From positions 1-64,000 of the forward strand of contig NZ_LATZ01000120.1 of assembly GCF_000981385.1 (NCBI RefSeq): a stretch of 64,000 nucleotides of DNA, given 5' to 3'. The notes under the pieces are model-generated. The model was not told the origin of the DNA and searched no databases. It saw only the letters and a list, made by a program, of their open reading frames with translations. This DNA comes from Bacillus sp. SA1-12. GTDB taxonomy: Bacteria > Bacillota > Bacilli > Bacillales > Bacillaceae. Below, one piece after another: positions 7,643 to 16,953 of the stretch; the stretch's first letter is position 1; the number at the start of each line of letters is the position of its first letter. The translations under genes were made by a program, and so were the position numbers.

Positions 7643-8572
7643 TTATACTCTTTTCAATTTTGTTACCCTGCCATCTGAAATCCACTCTACTACGTAAACA
7701 TTTCCTTGTGAATCCACACAAACACCATGAGGAGAGCTAAATCTATCAGGACGGTAATAAGCTTTTGGCAGATTAGGCCAACCTTCTTGTTTATAGGCCT
7801 GTTGATCCTCCCCAAGATGGCAAACAAGACAGTCATGCTGATCAAGCACGGTTACCCGGCTATTTAAATCTGGAATATAGACGTCGTTGCCATAAAAATA
7901 GAAGCTGCAAGGTAAGTCTAAATCTTGATCTACAAATCGTTTATGTTCCCCTTCTAACGTAAAAACTTGAATTCTATGATTCCTTCTGTCAGCAACATAA
8001 ACCTCAGGTTCAGGACCTCGTAAATTAATAGAGATGCCATGAGGCTCCAATAATTTACCAGGCTCGCTCCCGTGTCCTCCCCAAGATCTAATATAATCTC
8101 CTTTAGAATTATATTGATGAATATAATATTGCCCGTAGCCATCACTAATGTAGATATCCCCATTTGGCCCCACGCAAACATCTGTAGGGATATATCTGCG
8201 CTTTTGATCGTAAACATCCGGGAGCTCTGGTTGACTCAATTCCAGCAATATCTCTCCATTTATTGACGTTTTTACCACTCGGGAACTTGTAATATCTGTG
8301 ATATAAAAATACTCTTTCCCGTCTCTATCTTTGTGAAGATAAAATCCATGGGCACCGCCCTCAAATTCACTTCCCCATGAGGTTATATAATTGCCTTCTT
8401 TATCAAACTTGATGATCGAATCTTTACTTGTATTGAATATGTATACATTATCGTTTGAATCGACACAAACTCCATGAGTATATCCGTATGTCATCCCTTC
8501 AGGAAGTTTCCCCCATCCAGATTCTACCTCAAAAAGAAGTGAACTATTCCCCACCGCAATGCTGCCAGTCAT
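7643..8572 (-). CDS. NHL-repeat six-bladed beta-propeller protein
   Basis: A 309-residue protein built of NHL repeats. Four blades carry an HG dipeptide before a strand (YTHGVCVD, GAHGFYLH, EPHGISIN, SPHGVCVD), and another has DRRNHRIQV. In peptidyl-hydroxyglycine amidating lyases and related propellers such histidines bind metal, so this could be a metal-dependent enzyme rather than a scaffold. No signal peptide is seen, so it is probably cytoplasmic. I chose the second ATG because AAGGAGG lies 9 bases before it, whereas the first ATG (8581) abuts that site. It follows the sulfatase gene by 68 bases, so they likely form one operon. Substrate unknown. Confidence 0.8.
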   Translation of the reverse strand: MTGSIAVGNSSLLFEVESGWGKLPEGMTYGYTHGVCVDSNDNVYIFNTSKDSIIKFDKEGNYITSWGSEFEGGAHGFYLHKDRDGKEYFYITDITSSRVVKTSINGEILLELSQPELPDVYDQKRRYIPTDVCVGPNGDIYISDGYGQYYIHQYNSKGDYIRSWGGHGSEPGKLLEPHGISINLRGPEPEVYVADRRNHRIQVFTLEGEHKRFVDQDLDLPCSFYFYGNDVYIPDLNSRVTVLDQHDCLVCHLGEDQQAYKQEGWPNLPKAYYRPDRFSSPHGVCVDSQGNVYVVEWISDGRVTKLKRV

Positions 8573-8640
8573 AAATAACATCCTCCTTCATCATCATTTA
8601 TTCACCCTGCCTAAAAACGATTTGTACCATTTTTAAAGAA

Positions 8641-10029
8641 TCATAGCTTCCTGCCTTGCAGCAGCTGTGTTTTCATCCACTCGTTTTCTACTAATCCGTC
8701 TCCTTCTGAATGAAGCCGTAAATAGAGCTTTTCCCTTAAATCACTTACTATATTTGAAAAAGCTGATTCGTAAATTTGATTGACAAGTTCATACGGGTCC
8801 TCTTTAAGAAAATATAATTCATCTACATCTGTTGTATTCCAAATATACTTCCAATCATGATTTCGAATCATTCTTTGTGTATATAAGCCGAATTGTTGTC
8901 CATTATAGGTTGATACAACCTCTGTTCTCCAATTTGGACTAGTATTATTTATTAATGGAACAAGAGACTGACCGACAAAGAAATCTGGAACATCAATCTT
9001 TAGCCATTCTAGAATAGTAGGTGGAAGATCCAAAAAATTATAGACAAAATGATTGCAAATTTGTTTCGATTTAATCATCCTTGGCCATCTAATAATGAAT
9101 GGAACCTTCACTACTTCATCATATAAGACATAGTGTTTATCCAGCATTCGATGCCCGCCGCACATATCTCCATGATCACTTGTGTAAATGACAATTGTAT
9201 CTTCAGCAAGCTCTAATTCATCCAAAGTTGCTAATATCCGGCCAATAGCCTCATCTACTTGACTAATGATTCCGTAGTACCTTGCTACAATCGGCGCCCA
9301 GTCATCCCATGTGAAATGCTCAATCTCCCAATTGTATAATTGCTGTTTTTGAATATATGGTTTATTTAAAAAATCATCATTAAAATTTCTCCAAATCGGG
9401 ATCTCCTTCGGATCATACAAGTCAGAGAACGGCTTCGAAGGTCTACAAGGCAAATGAGGTTCAGAAAAATTGACTCTAATATGCCATGGCTCACTATTAC
9501 GTGTAAACTCTCTAATCATTCCCATCGTTTTTTGGGCTGTCCAATGTGTCTGCGACTTCTCGACTGGAATAGGGTTATCTTCTCCAAAATAGGATTGTTT
9601 AAAAGTAACATCTGGATAATTCTCTTTTTGAAAATGGTTATACTGTTTTTCATCAATATATTGATCATAACCATAATGTGTTGGGTCGACTTTTGGATGT
9701 ACTCCCCATTTCCCAATATAGCCGGATTGATAATTTACTGCTTTTAATTCCCTGGGCCATGAGTATTCAGACGGCTCTAATGCACAAATTTTTAGCCCAT
9801 TGTTAAAATTCCATAAACATCCAATCTCCTCAGGCCGTCTGCCATTCATCAAAGATTGTCTGGAAGGGCCGCAAACAGGCAAATGTGAAAAGGCATTTGA
9901 AAACCATATGCCGTCTGATGCCAGCTTATCGAGATTCGGTGTATGTACAGGGTAGTTTTTACTATACCCGATGCAATCATATCGTTGCTGATCAACAATA
10001 ATCATTAGGATATTGGGGTGTTTTTTCAT
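8641..10029 (-). CDS. Type I (formylglycine) sulfatase, cytoplasmic
   Basis: A 462-residue arylsulfatase-family protein. The metal site begins with VDQQRYD (D13), the formylglycine motif is C53-G-P-S-R, and the second metal cluster is YTSDHGDMCGGH near residue 265. Cys rather than Ser at the modified position implies an FGE-type or anaerobic maturase encoded elsewhere; none is in this window. There is no signal peptide, so substrates must be imported first, which fits the large Opp-type importer 9 kb away. It lies downstream of the AraC gene and upstream of the NHL propeller on the same strand. It probably removes sulfate, or conceivably another ester, from an imported glycoside. Confidence 0.88.
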   Translation of the reverse strand: MKKHPNILMIIVDQQRYDCIGYSKNYPVHTPNLDKLASDGIWFSNAFSHLPVCGPSRQSLMNGRRPEEIGCLWNFNNGLKICALEPSEYSWPRELKAVNYQSGYIGKWGVHPKVDPTHYGYDQYIDEKQYNHFQKENYPDVTFKQSYFGEDNPIPVEKSQTHWTAQKTMGMIREFTRNSEPWHIRVNFSEPHLPCRPSKPFSDLYDPKEIPIWRNFNDDFLNKPYIQKQQLYNWEIEHFTWDDWAPIVARYYGIISQVDEAIGRILATLDELELAEDTIVIYTSDHGDMCGGHRMLDKHYVLYDEVVKVPFIIRWPRMIKSKQICNHFVYNFLDLPPTILEWLKIDVPDFFVGQSLVPLINNTSPNWRTEVVSTYNGQQFGLYTQRMIRNHDWKYIWNTTDVDELYFLKEDPYELVNQIYESAFSNIVSDLREKLYLRLHSEGDGLVENEWMKTQLLQGRKL

Positions 10030-10215
10030 TTACTTCACCTTTTCAGGACAACTTAATATGGTTATATTATCTCTTTCCGCGAAATATCCAAATCAATCTC
10101 ATCATAATACCTTTTTTCTGGTTCATTCATTTCATAATAACTTAGCCTTACTTTTTTCTCATTGCCCATTCCGACATGTTAATGGTCTATTCAGCCATCT
10201 TTCTTTACCTTTCTA

Positions 10216-11112
10216 TTAAATTTCAAGACTTTGGAGTTTATATTCTGTTGGCGTTAATCCAGTTTCTGATTTAAAGTTTCTGCAAAAATAGTGGAGACTC
10301 GTATATCCTAATTTTATAGAGACTTCTTCAATGGTTTTTACTTCTAATAATAGCTGTTTCGCTTTCCTTATTCGTTCTTGGATCAAATATTGTTTTGGTG
10401 AGCAGCCTGTTGTTTCTCTGAATAACGAAGCAAAATAGGTTGGGTGGTATCCGCATAGATCTGCCAATTCAGCTGAGGACCAGTTTATATTTGGCTGTTT
10501 TCGGATAGCTTCCAATGCAGGTGCTATCTTTCTCCTTTCCCCAGAAGAATGCTTCCCATTTATTTCGTTTCTAATAATGATTGTAATTAATTGAGTTAAT
10601 AATCCTCTCAGAACAAATGTATATCCGGGTTCTTCAAATCGATATTCTCTTACAATTTGAGAAAATAGGCCTTCAACTATAGGCAAAATAAAATGGTTAG
10701 GAAATTTTACTTCACCATGTTCTTCTACTTGAATCAGATAAGAAGGCGAAACAAAATGAATAAGTTCTGTTGCAGTACAATTTTTAATTCCGGGTAATGG
10801 ATGAATCGGTATTAAAGAATCCTCTTCCCAACTGAAATGAATACTAGTAAACGTAAATGGGTCTTTTTTTGAAGAAATCAGCTTGTGAGGACTCTCTCCC
10901 CCGTAAAACACACATTCACCTGGATTCAAGTGGTAAACATTTGTTCCAAGCATTAATTCCGCCTTACCCGATATTACGTAAATGAGCTGGCAATCGGGAA
11001 TTGTCCTCGGCCCCCAAACTTGCCCCGGTTCAGCAGTCATTTTATTTGCGAAGTTTACAGTGGGCTTTAACATTGATAATTTCCCTATTTCTATTTTTTC
11101 TTTGGTTATCAT
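10216..11112 (-). CDS. AraC-family regulator with cupin sensor domain
   Basis: The 298-residue protein has an N-terminal AraC-type cupin (around residues 15-170, HLNPGECVFYGGESPH) and two C-terminal HTH motifs (about 200-295; AELADLCGYHPTYFASLFRE and the second motif HYFCRNFKSETGLTPTEYK). It opens the minus-strand group with the sulfatase and NHL genes and diverges from the PhyH dioxygenase gene. It is therefore the likely ligand-responsive activator of this catabolic block. The start has GGGGGA 9 bases upstream. Confidence 0.9.
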   Translation of the reverse strand: MITKEKIEIGKLSMLKPTVNFANKMTAEPGQVWGPRTIPDCQLIYVISGKAELMLGTNVYHLNPGECVFYGGESPHKLISSKKDPFTFTSIHFSWEEDSLIPIHPLPGIKNCTATELIHFVSPSYLIQVEEHGEVKFPNHFILPIVEGLFSQIVREYRFEEPGYTFVLRGLLTQLITIIIRNEINGKHSSGERRKIAPALEAIRKQPNINWSSAELADLCGYHPTYFASLFRETTGCSPKQYLIQERIRKAKQLLLEVKTIEEVSIKLGYTSLHYFCRNFKSETGLTPTEYKLQSLEI

Positions 11113-11464
11113 AACGATGAATCCCCCGTTTTTTTGTCAATCGCAAACACCTGTGAAAAGTGCAAATAATTTTTCGAATATTCTAACGACATGTATAAGC
11201 CAAACTTGCTATCATCTACTTACAAAGAGAATAAAGAAAAAACAAAAGAGGAAAGAGGTGAAAAACCATCCTAAACAGCCATCCGATAAACCAAAGCGTT
11301 TTGTGCACAAGTGATGGTAATCTAAACAGTAAAATGAAAAGACATTGCAAAAACTGCAAAAAATGCAGCCTTTATTCTCAATACTCCGACTCCAAGACCG
11401 AGCCTCTCTTGCTTCATTCTCAAAATGAAAATAATAATCCCAATTAATCGAAAGGATGAAGAAC
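11113..11464. other. Divergent intergenic region between the AraC and PhyH genes
   Basis: About 350 bases with no credible gene. A short run of TGCAAAAA-type repeats with 9-base period lies near 11345-11368 and could be a regulator contact site. No clear promoter was resolved. Confidence 0.4.
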
Positions 11465-12298
11465 ATGTTAACAAACGAACAATTAAAGGAATTTGAAGAG
11501 TTTGGTTATATCAAAGGCGATGTTGTATTAAGCGATGCTGAAGTGGATAAACTTCGTGAAGAATTACAACTAGTCATGGATGGAAAATCAGTAAAAAAAC
11601 CTGTCCTTAATCGTAATCTTTTAGATGGAGAAAAAGATTATGGAATGTCCATTTCTAAAAAAGAAACAGTAGTACAAATTGTTAACATTTGGATGGCTAG
11701 TGATGAATTTTTCCAACATGCCTGCAATCAGAAAATTTGTGAAGAGGTTGCCCAATTAACTAAAACAGATACATTAAGAATCTGGCATGATCAAATTCAA
11801 TATAAACCGCCAGTTACTGGAGGACCTACTGCATGGCATCAAGACCACCCCGCATGGCCTATTATTCAACCAGCAGATCTTGTCAGTGCATGGGTTGCTC
11901 TTGATGATGCAACAATTGAAAACGGCTGCATGTGGATGGTGCCAGGAAGTCACAAATGGGGTAATCACCAAGAATACTTAGCAAGTGACGCTCAATTTAT
12001 GCCGTACCATAAACAACCGGAACTTTTGCCAGTTGGAGCTAATACAAAAGCTGTTCCATTTGAAATTAAAAAAGGGCAAGTTGGATATCATCATTGTTTA
12101 ACTTGGCATGGCAGTCCTAACAACCGTTCAGATCGAAAACGCCGCGCGATCGCAGTTCATTATATGCCTGGCCATACACGTTTTGAACCCACTGGTTCGC
12201 ATCCGATGGAGGCTCATGTTCATGTACAGCCTGGAGAAATTCTTAAAGGTGATGATTTCCCAGTTGTATATAAGAAAAACTCAACTATAAAGATATAA
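11465..12298 (+). CDS. Phytanoyl-CoA dioxygenase-family Fe(II)/2-oxoglutarate oxygenase
   Basis: A PhyH-family oxygenase of 277 residues. Iron ligands are H125 and D127 in TAWHQDHPAW, and the distal His is about H215 in LTWHGSPNNRS. A basic R/K cluster just after it holds the arginine that binds 2-oxoglutarate. Bacterial PhyH proteins hydroxylate many small molecules, so the name does not imply phytanoyl-CoA. I prefer the second ATG, 9 bases after AAAGG; the first (11456) overlaps that site. It is monocistronic, followed by a terminator, and divergent from the AraC regulator. Oxidative opening of an imported glycoside or aglycone is a plausible role. Confidence 0.85.
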   Translation: MLTNEQLKEFEEFGYIKGDVVLSDAEVDKLREELQLVMDGKSVKKPVLNRNLLDGEKDYGMSISKKETVVQIVNIWMASDEFFQHACNQKICEEVAQLTKTDTLRIWHDQIQYKPPVTGGPTAWHQDHPAWPIIQPADLVSAWVALDDATIENGCMWMVPGSHKWGNHQEYLASDAQFMPYHKQPELLPVGANTKAVPFEIKKGQVGYHHCLTWHGSPNNRSDRKRRAIAVHYMPGHTRFEPTGSHPMEAHVHVQPGEILKGDDFPVVYKKNSTIKI

Positions 12299-12310
12299 AA
12301 CAACTTTTCA

Positions 12311-12352
12311 GGCTGTCCCTTAGCATTAAACGTAACTAGGGGCAGTCCTTTT
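12311..12352 (+). terminator. Terminator after the PhyH-like gene
   Basis: GGCTGTCCCTTAG pairs imperfectly with CTAGGGGCAGTCC and is followed by TTTTGTTT. Confidence 0.55.
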
Positions 12353-12394
12353 GTTTGGATATCATAGTAAAAACAAACTCTGTTTCTATGAAAT

Positions 12395-12570
12395 AGGAGT
12401 GCGAAGTGATTGATTGCAGCGTGAGAAGCTCGCTTTCCATGGAGTGGGCAGTTACCTCCTCTGCTTATACGCATACGGTCTCACCTGTCCGTTCGCACCC
12501 CCGCTCCAATCAACCTTAAACAATTTTCGTCAAGAACCTCTTTAATATCAAAAATCTCTTAGAAAAAATC
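12395..12570. repeat. Dispersed repeat, first clear copy
   Basis: A non-coding block within the 425-base gap 12299-12723. It contains GCTCGCTTTC, a GC-rich centre and CTCCAATCAACCTTAAACAA followed by TTTTCGTCAA. The last 30 bases match 61965-62000 with about three differences, and the following AT-rich tail is also similar. It resembles dispersed intergenic repeats common in Bacillus. The rest of the gap shows no gene. Confidence 0.55.
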
Positions 12571-12723
12571 CTTAATGAATGGGCCTCTTCTCTAATCATA
12601 TTGATCTGGTGAAACTCTGCAAACTAAGATCAGCCTTTACCTTTTTAGCTAACATATACCTCCTTGGGTATGAAGAAAATAAGAAATTCGACAAGCATAT
12701 AACTTATCGAATCTCTCATTTTT

Positions 12724-13557
12724 CTATTTTAACGTTAGCGCCAGTTCATCAAATTTCACGACACGATCCCGGATTTTACAGAAGTTGTCCCTAGTAACAT
12801 ATTCTAAGATAAATGGAATGCCTTCTGTATGTTTATGATACAATTTTAAAAACAGTGGCCAATCTATGTCGCCATCACCTATTGCACGTCCATATGTATC
12901 ATTTACTTTACGATCTTTTCCATGGAAGTAAGCAATATGCGGGGTTAAATAAGAAAACATTTCTTCCTCTGAATTATTGGCAATTAAATTGGCTGGATCA
13001 AGCAATACTTTAAGCCGATCAGAACCAACTTGATTAATAAAGTCCACTGTTCGTTTAGCACTTGGAACAACATCAAGAACACAAGGCTCTAATGCAATCG
13101 AAACATTATAATGCTTAGCTTTTTCTACTAACCATTTTACATTTTCAACAAGTCTCAAAAAGGCAGTTTCATAAGTTTCTGCATTTATCCCCCTCATACC
13201 AGGAATAAACCCGCACTCACTTGAAACATAAGGAACACCATTTATTGAAGCAATTTCCATTAAGCGTTCAAAGTAAGATAGATTTTTTTCCAATTCCTTT
13301 TCATCAGGTTCTAATAAATTGGTAAACACACCGATTGCCGTTACCTCAATTCCATTTATTCTATATGTTTCTACTATTTCTTTACTTCTCTCATCTGATA
13401 AACTAGAAAGGTCTGATCGACCGTTATATACCCAATAATTAGAATCACTTTGTGAAAAACATAATTCTGTCCACTTAAACCCATTCTTTGCCAATAGCTC
13501 AGCAGTTTCTTTGTTGCTTAGTGCAGGAAAACTTCTCGATACGACACCAACATTCAT
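12724..13557 (-). CDS. Sugar phosphate isomerase/epimerase-like TIM barrel
   Basis: A 277-residue AP-endonuclease-2/xylose-isomerase-like TIM barrel. Metal-ligand candidates at the barrel mouth are E in ALEPCVLD, D/N in LLDPANL, H in AYFHGKDRK and E in ILEYVTRD. Families of this kind include sugar and keto-sugar epimerases, isomerases and dehydratases, and the substrate cannot be read from sequence. The ATG at 13557 is preferred because AAGGAGGGG lies 6 bases upstream. It is the last gene of the operon that begins with the oligopeptide-type binding protein at 21152, 16 bases after the VOC gene, so it should act on the product of that importer. Confidence 0.82.
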   Translation of the reverse strand: MNVGVVSRSFPALSNKETAELLAKNGFKWTELCFSQSDSNYWVYNGRSDLSSLSDERSKEIVETYRINGIEVTAIGVFTNLLEPDEKELEKNLSYFERLMEIASINGVPYVSSECGFIPGMRGINAETYETAFLRLVENVKWLVEKAKHYNVSIALEPCVLDVVPSAKRTVDFINQVGSDRLKVLLDPANLIANNSEEEMFSYLTPHIAYFHGKDRKVNDTYGRAIGDGDIDWPLFLKLYHKHTEGIPFILEYVTRDNFCKIRDRVVKFDELALTLK

Positions 13558-13573
13558 TATTGTCCCCTCCTTC

Positions 13574-13954
13574 TTATTGATCATTTCCTAAAGGCCGCTC
13601 AAAAAATGTTATAAGTACTCCATTAGGATCAAGCAGAGAAAATTCTTTTAATCCATAGGGTTTTAATTGTAATTTCCCATTGGGATGGAGAAATTCTCTT
13701 TCCTTATACATTTCATATAGGTCATCGATATTATTGGTTTCAATGCGAATAACCGACCAATCACATAAATGTTGATCAGATGTATGATAAAGATGAAATT
13801 CGACATGCTCGTTTTTCAAACCCGCATATGAAAGCGGATCACCGTCTCTTATATGATTTATAAATCCTAATTGATCCGTATAAAATGTTACTGTTTTTTC
13901 CATATGAATGGCAGGAACGAGCGGAACTAGACTTAACAGCTTTGATTTTCCCAT
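13574..13954 (-). CDS. VOC/glyoxalase-superfamily protein
   Basis: A small (126-residue) vicinal-oxygen-chelate protein with the beta-alpha-beta-beta-beta start LVPAIHMEKTVTFYTDQLGF and the closing LLDPNGVLITFFER. The motif ends in a glutamate of the kind that binds metal in glyoxalase and bleomycin-resistance folds. The ATG at 13954 has AAAGGA upstream; an in-frame GTG at 13987 is less likely. It may be an isomerase, dioxygenase or binding protein for a catabolic intermediate. Confidence 0.75.
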   Translation of the reverse strand: MGKSKLLSLVPLVPAIHMEKTVTFYTDQLGFINHIRDGDPLSYAGLKNEHVEFHLYHTSDQHLCDWSVIRIETNNIDDLYEMYKEREFLHPNGKLQLKPYGLKEFSLLDPNGVLITFFERPLGNDQ

Positions 13955-13995
13955 CAACAATCCATCCTTTTTTAAAGTGACCTTCACTTAATCAA

Positions 13996-14469
13996 TTAAG
14001 ATGTTAAATTATTATTTTTGTTGATTAGCTTATTTCTTGTCATTTTCTTTGCCATAATGATTAATCCGGCTCCGGCTAAACATTCAATCATGGCGATCAG
14101 TATGTTACTAACACCTGCAGAATAACCAATGGAAATCATAATCAGCTTACAAATAAAAAATAACAGGGCCTGGGAACCAGATATAAGAAAAAACGCGGGC
14201 CATATTGCCCCTTCCCTATACCCTTTTCGATAATAAAAATTGCTTGCATAAACCAAAACTAACCATCCGATTCCAAGGAGCAAAAAGCTAAAATTATCAA
14301 TGGCAGGGAGGCTCCAGAAATTAAAGGAAACATGGGTTAATGTAATCATCAGTGTTTCTCGAATCGTAAACCATAGAAGGATTCCAATCACCGCTGTTAC
14401 AACAGAAAATAAATAGGCTAGAAACATAAGGAAGTAATTCTTTTTTCTCGTTGCAAAATTAGATCCCAT
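13996..14469 (-). CDS. Unknown four-helix membrane protein in the Opp operon
   Basis: I do not recognise this 157-residue protein. It has a basic start (ATRKKNYF), four hydrophobic helices near residues 12-35, 57-77, 88-110 and 116-137, and a Lys/Asn-rich C-terminal tail. It overlaps the preceding small membrane-protein gene by 11 bases, so it is translated with the ABC importer. It could be an accessory subunit or stabiliser of the permease complex. No enzymatic motif is visible. Confidence 0.7.
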   Translation of the reverse strand: MGSNFATRKKNYFLMFLAYLFSVVTAVIGILLWFTIRETLMITLTHVSFNFWSLPAIDNFSFLLLGIGWLVLVYASNFYYRKGYREGAIWPAFFLISGSQALLFFICKLIMISIGYSAGVSNILIAMIECLAGAGLIIMAKKMTRNKLINKNNNLTS

Positions 14470-14848
14470 TCTCTTTTCCTGCCTCCCATTTATTACGTGT
14501 TTTCTGTAAATCTGAAAGGATCATTGAACGTGTTTCTTCATTCTCTACTAATTTTGTTTTCTGAATATAATTGACGATCTTGTTAAGTTTTTTCATATAT
14601 GTTTCATTTGCATCTTGTTTAAGTTTTGCCATTTTTTCGTGCTGTCCACGCTTCTGCAATTTCTTACACTTTTGTTTAAATCTTTCTGACCATAGTTTTG
14701 GTACTTCTCCCTTTGTAAGTTCCTCTAAAACCATATGCTTTTCGCCTATATATTTTCTTGAAAAGAAATTCATAAACCAAATGGATGCAATCATAATCAA
14801 AAAAACAGATAAAGCAAAGATTAACATCAGGAGAAAGATCGTATTCAT
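14459..14848 (-). CDS. Unknown single-pass membrane protein with charged coiled region
   Basis: This 129-residue protein starts with one strong membrane helix (residues 3-29) and continues with a highly basic, helical cytoplasmic part rich in Lys, Gln and Glu. It is not a lipoprotein and I recognise no family. Its start overlaps the OppF-like stop by 4 bases and its end overlaps the next membrane-protein gene by 11, so it is firmly within the importer operon. A membrane-tethered accessory to the transporter ATPases is possible, but that is inference from position only. Confidence 0.7.
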   Translation of the reverse strand: MNTIFLLMLIFALSVFLIMIASIWFMNFFSRKYIGEKHMVLEELTKGEVPKLWSERFKQKCKKLQKRGQHEKMAKLKQDANETYMKKLNKIVNYIQKTKLVENEETRSMILSDLQKTRNKWEAGKENGI

Positions 14849-15864
14849 ATGGCGACTGCCCCTTTTAATTCGAGCTCATTAGCTAAGTGACAGGCAACTT
14901 GATGACCGCCGCCAACATCTTTAAATGCTGGTGCTTCCTGCTTGCAAATTTCTTTTGCATAAGGGCAGCGAGGGTGGAAATAACATCCTGAAGGCGGGTT
15001 TGCTGGATTTGCCACCTCACCTCTAAGAATAATCCGTTCCTTTTTTAGTCTCGGATTTGGCATTGGTTTTGCCGACAATAAAGCTTCTGTATATGGATGT
15101 TTAGGATTTGCAAACAACTCTTCTGTACTTGCCATTTCAACCATTTTTCCAACGTACATGACACCAACCCGATCAGATATATGCTGAATGACTCCTAAAT
15201 CATGTGAAATAAATAAATAACTTAAATGAAATTCCTTTTGTAAATCCTGGAGCAGATTAATAATTTGCGCCTGAATCGAAACATCGAGAGCAGAAACTGC
15301 TTCATCACAAACGAGAAATTTAGGATTGGTAGCCAAGGCACGGGCAATACCAATCCTCTGCCTTTGCCCTCCGCTAAAAGCATGAGGATAACGCTCAAGG
15401 TGGCGGCTGTTCAGACCGACAACCTCCATTAAATCTTTCACTTTATTTTTAAGATCTTCACCTTTTGCGATTTTATTGCAAATAAGCGGCTCTCCGATAA
15501 TATTTAACACAGTCATTCGTGGATTTAACGATGAATAAGGATCTTGAAAGACCATTTGCATATCTCTCCGGATATCGCGCAAACCATTGCCATTCAAATC
15601 CATTACTTCGACAACTTCATCATGACGATTTCTAAATGTTACCGATCCGCTTGATGGCTCAATCGCTCGTAATAAACTTTTTCCAAGTGTTGATTTCCCG
15701 CAGCCAGATTCGCCAACAAGACCAAACGTTTCTCCTTCATTTATATAAAAGGAAACATCATCAACAGCTTTGACATGTCCAACTGTTTTTTTTAGGAAGC
15801 CCTTTTTAATAGGAAAGTATTTTTTCATTGATTGTACGTCTAAAATCTTGTTAGGAATATACAT
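14845..15864 (-). CDS. Oligopeptide/oligosaccharide ABC transporter ATPase (OppF-type)
   Basis: The second ATPase of an Opp-type importer, 339 residues. It has Walker A GESGCGKST, signature FSGGQRQRIGIARAL, Walker B FLVCDEAVSALD and a C-terminal oligo-HPY domain with the Cys pattern CYFHPRCPYAKEIC. The ATG at 15864 has AAAGGGAGA 9 bases upstream. A longer form from 15915 would overlap oppD and lacks a ribosome site. It pairs with the OppD-type subunit encoded immediately upstream. Confidence 0.88.
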   Translation of the reverse strand: MYIPNKILDVQSMKKYFPIKKGFLKKTVGHVKAVDDVSFYINEGETFGLVGESGCGKSTLGKSLLRAIEPSSGSVTFRNRHDEVVEVMDLNGNGLRDIRRDMQMVFQDPYSSLNPRMTVLNIIGEPLICNKIAKGEDLKNKVKDLMEVVGLNSRHLERYPHAFSGGQRQRIGIARALATNPKFLVCDEAVSALDVSIQAQIINLLQDLQKEFHLSYLFISHDLGVIQHISDRVGVMYVGKMVEMASTEELFANPKHPYTEALLSAKPMPNPRLKKERIILRGEVANPANPPSGCYFHPRCPYAKEICKQEAPAFKDVGGGHQVACHLANELELKGAVAI

Positions 15865-15889
15865 GGCAGCTGTCTCCCTTTCGTCATTT

Positions 15890-16939
15890 TTACTCAGCAA
15901 GGATACATCTAACATAATGACCCTCCTTCACTTTTACTAAAGGAATGTCATCAACATTACATCTCCCATCCATCGCTTTTTTGCAGCGGGAATAAAATCC
16001 GCAGCCTTTTGGAAGATTAATAGGAGTAGGAACTGTGCCTTCAATTGATTCAAGACGTTGATTTTTCAACGCGATCGAAGGGATGGATTGTAACAATCCT
16101 TGCGTATATGGATGACGCGCGCCAAAAAATAACGTGTCAACATCTGTATATTCAACTACTTTTCCTAAATACATAACTGCAACATCATCAGCCATCTCTG
16201 CAATGACACCAAGATCATGTGTAATAAAAATAACTGCTGAACCAGAGTTTTCTTTTAACTGATTGATTAAGTCCAAAACTTGCGCTTGAACGGTAACGTC
16301 CAGTGCCGTTGTCGGTTCATCTGCAATTAATATAGATGGATGACAGCATAATGCCATCGCAATCATCGCCCTTTGCCTCATCCCTCCGGAAAGCTCATGA
16401 GGATATTGATCAATTCTTTGCTCAGGATTTGACATTCCTACCTTTCTCAGCGTATCTATCGCTATTTTACGGGCTTCCTTTTCATCATTAGTACCATGTA
16501 ATAAAATAGCTTCAATTAATTGATTACCAACCGTATGAATCGGAGAAAATGCCTTCATTGGCTCTTGGAAAATCATTGATATTTCGCCGCCGCGAATATC
16601 ACGCACTTCTTTCCCTTTTGGGTGTAATTTACCGATATCAACAATTTCACCATTTTTCCTTCTCCGAAATTTAATTTCTCCCTCTACCTGTCCTGGAGTT
16701 TCGACAATTTGTAAGATGGCTTTTGTTGTCACACTTTTTCCGCTGCCGCTTTCCCCGACAATTCCGAGTGTTTTCCCTTTCTTTAATTGAAGGTCTACAC
16801 CATCGACCGCTTTTAACATCCCTTCATCTAATTTAAAATAGGTTTTTAAATTCGTTACTTCTAAGATAATTTCCTCATTATCGTGTATACTGGTTTCTTG
16901 TAACCTGGAAGTCTCTATTGTTTGCCGATTTCCGCGCAA
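15890..16939 (-). CDS. Oligopeptide/oligosaccharide ABC transporter ATPase (OppD-type)
   Basis: A 349-residue ATPase with Walker A GESGSGKS, signature LSGGMRQRAMIAMAL, Walker B ILIADEPTTALD and a C-terminal oligo-HPY extension with Cys residues (CGFYSRC, GRCNVD). The start is probably TTG at 16939, because GGAGG lies 8 bases upstream. An ATG nearby is out of frame. It directly follows the OppC-type permease gene. Confidence 0.88.
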   Translation of the reverse strand: MRGNRQTIETSRLQETSIHDNEEIILEVTNLKTYFKLDEGMLKAVDGVDLQLKKGKTLGIVGESGSGKSVTTKAILQIVETPGQVEGEIKFRRRKNGEIVDIGKLHPKGKEVRDIRGGEISMIFQEPMKAFSPIHTVGNQLIEAILLHGTNDEKEARKIAIDTLRKVGMSNPEQRIDQYPHELSGGMRQRAMIAMALCCHPSILIADEPTTALDVTVQAQVLDLINQLKENSGSAVIFITHDLGVIAEMADDVAVMYLGKVVEYTDVDTLFFGARHPYTQGLLQSIPSIALKNQRLESIEGTVPTPINLPKGCGFYSRCKKAMDGRCNVDDIPLVKVKEGHYVRCILAE

Positions 16940-16953
16940 TTTCCATACCTCCT

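Noticed and set aside
12579..12794. Short frame in the 12.3-12.7 kb gap
   Set aside because: It overlaps the TIM-barrel gene end, has no ribosome site and no protein-like composition.
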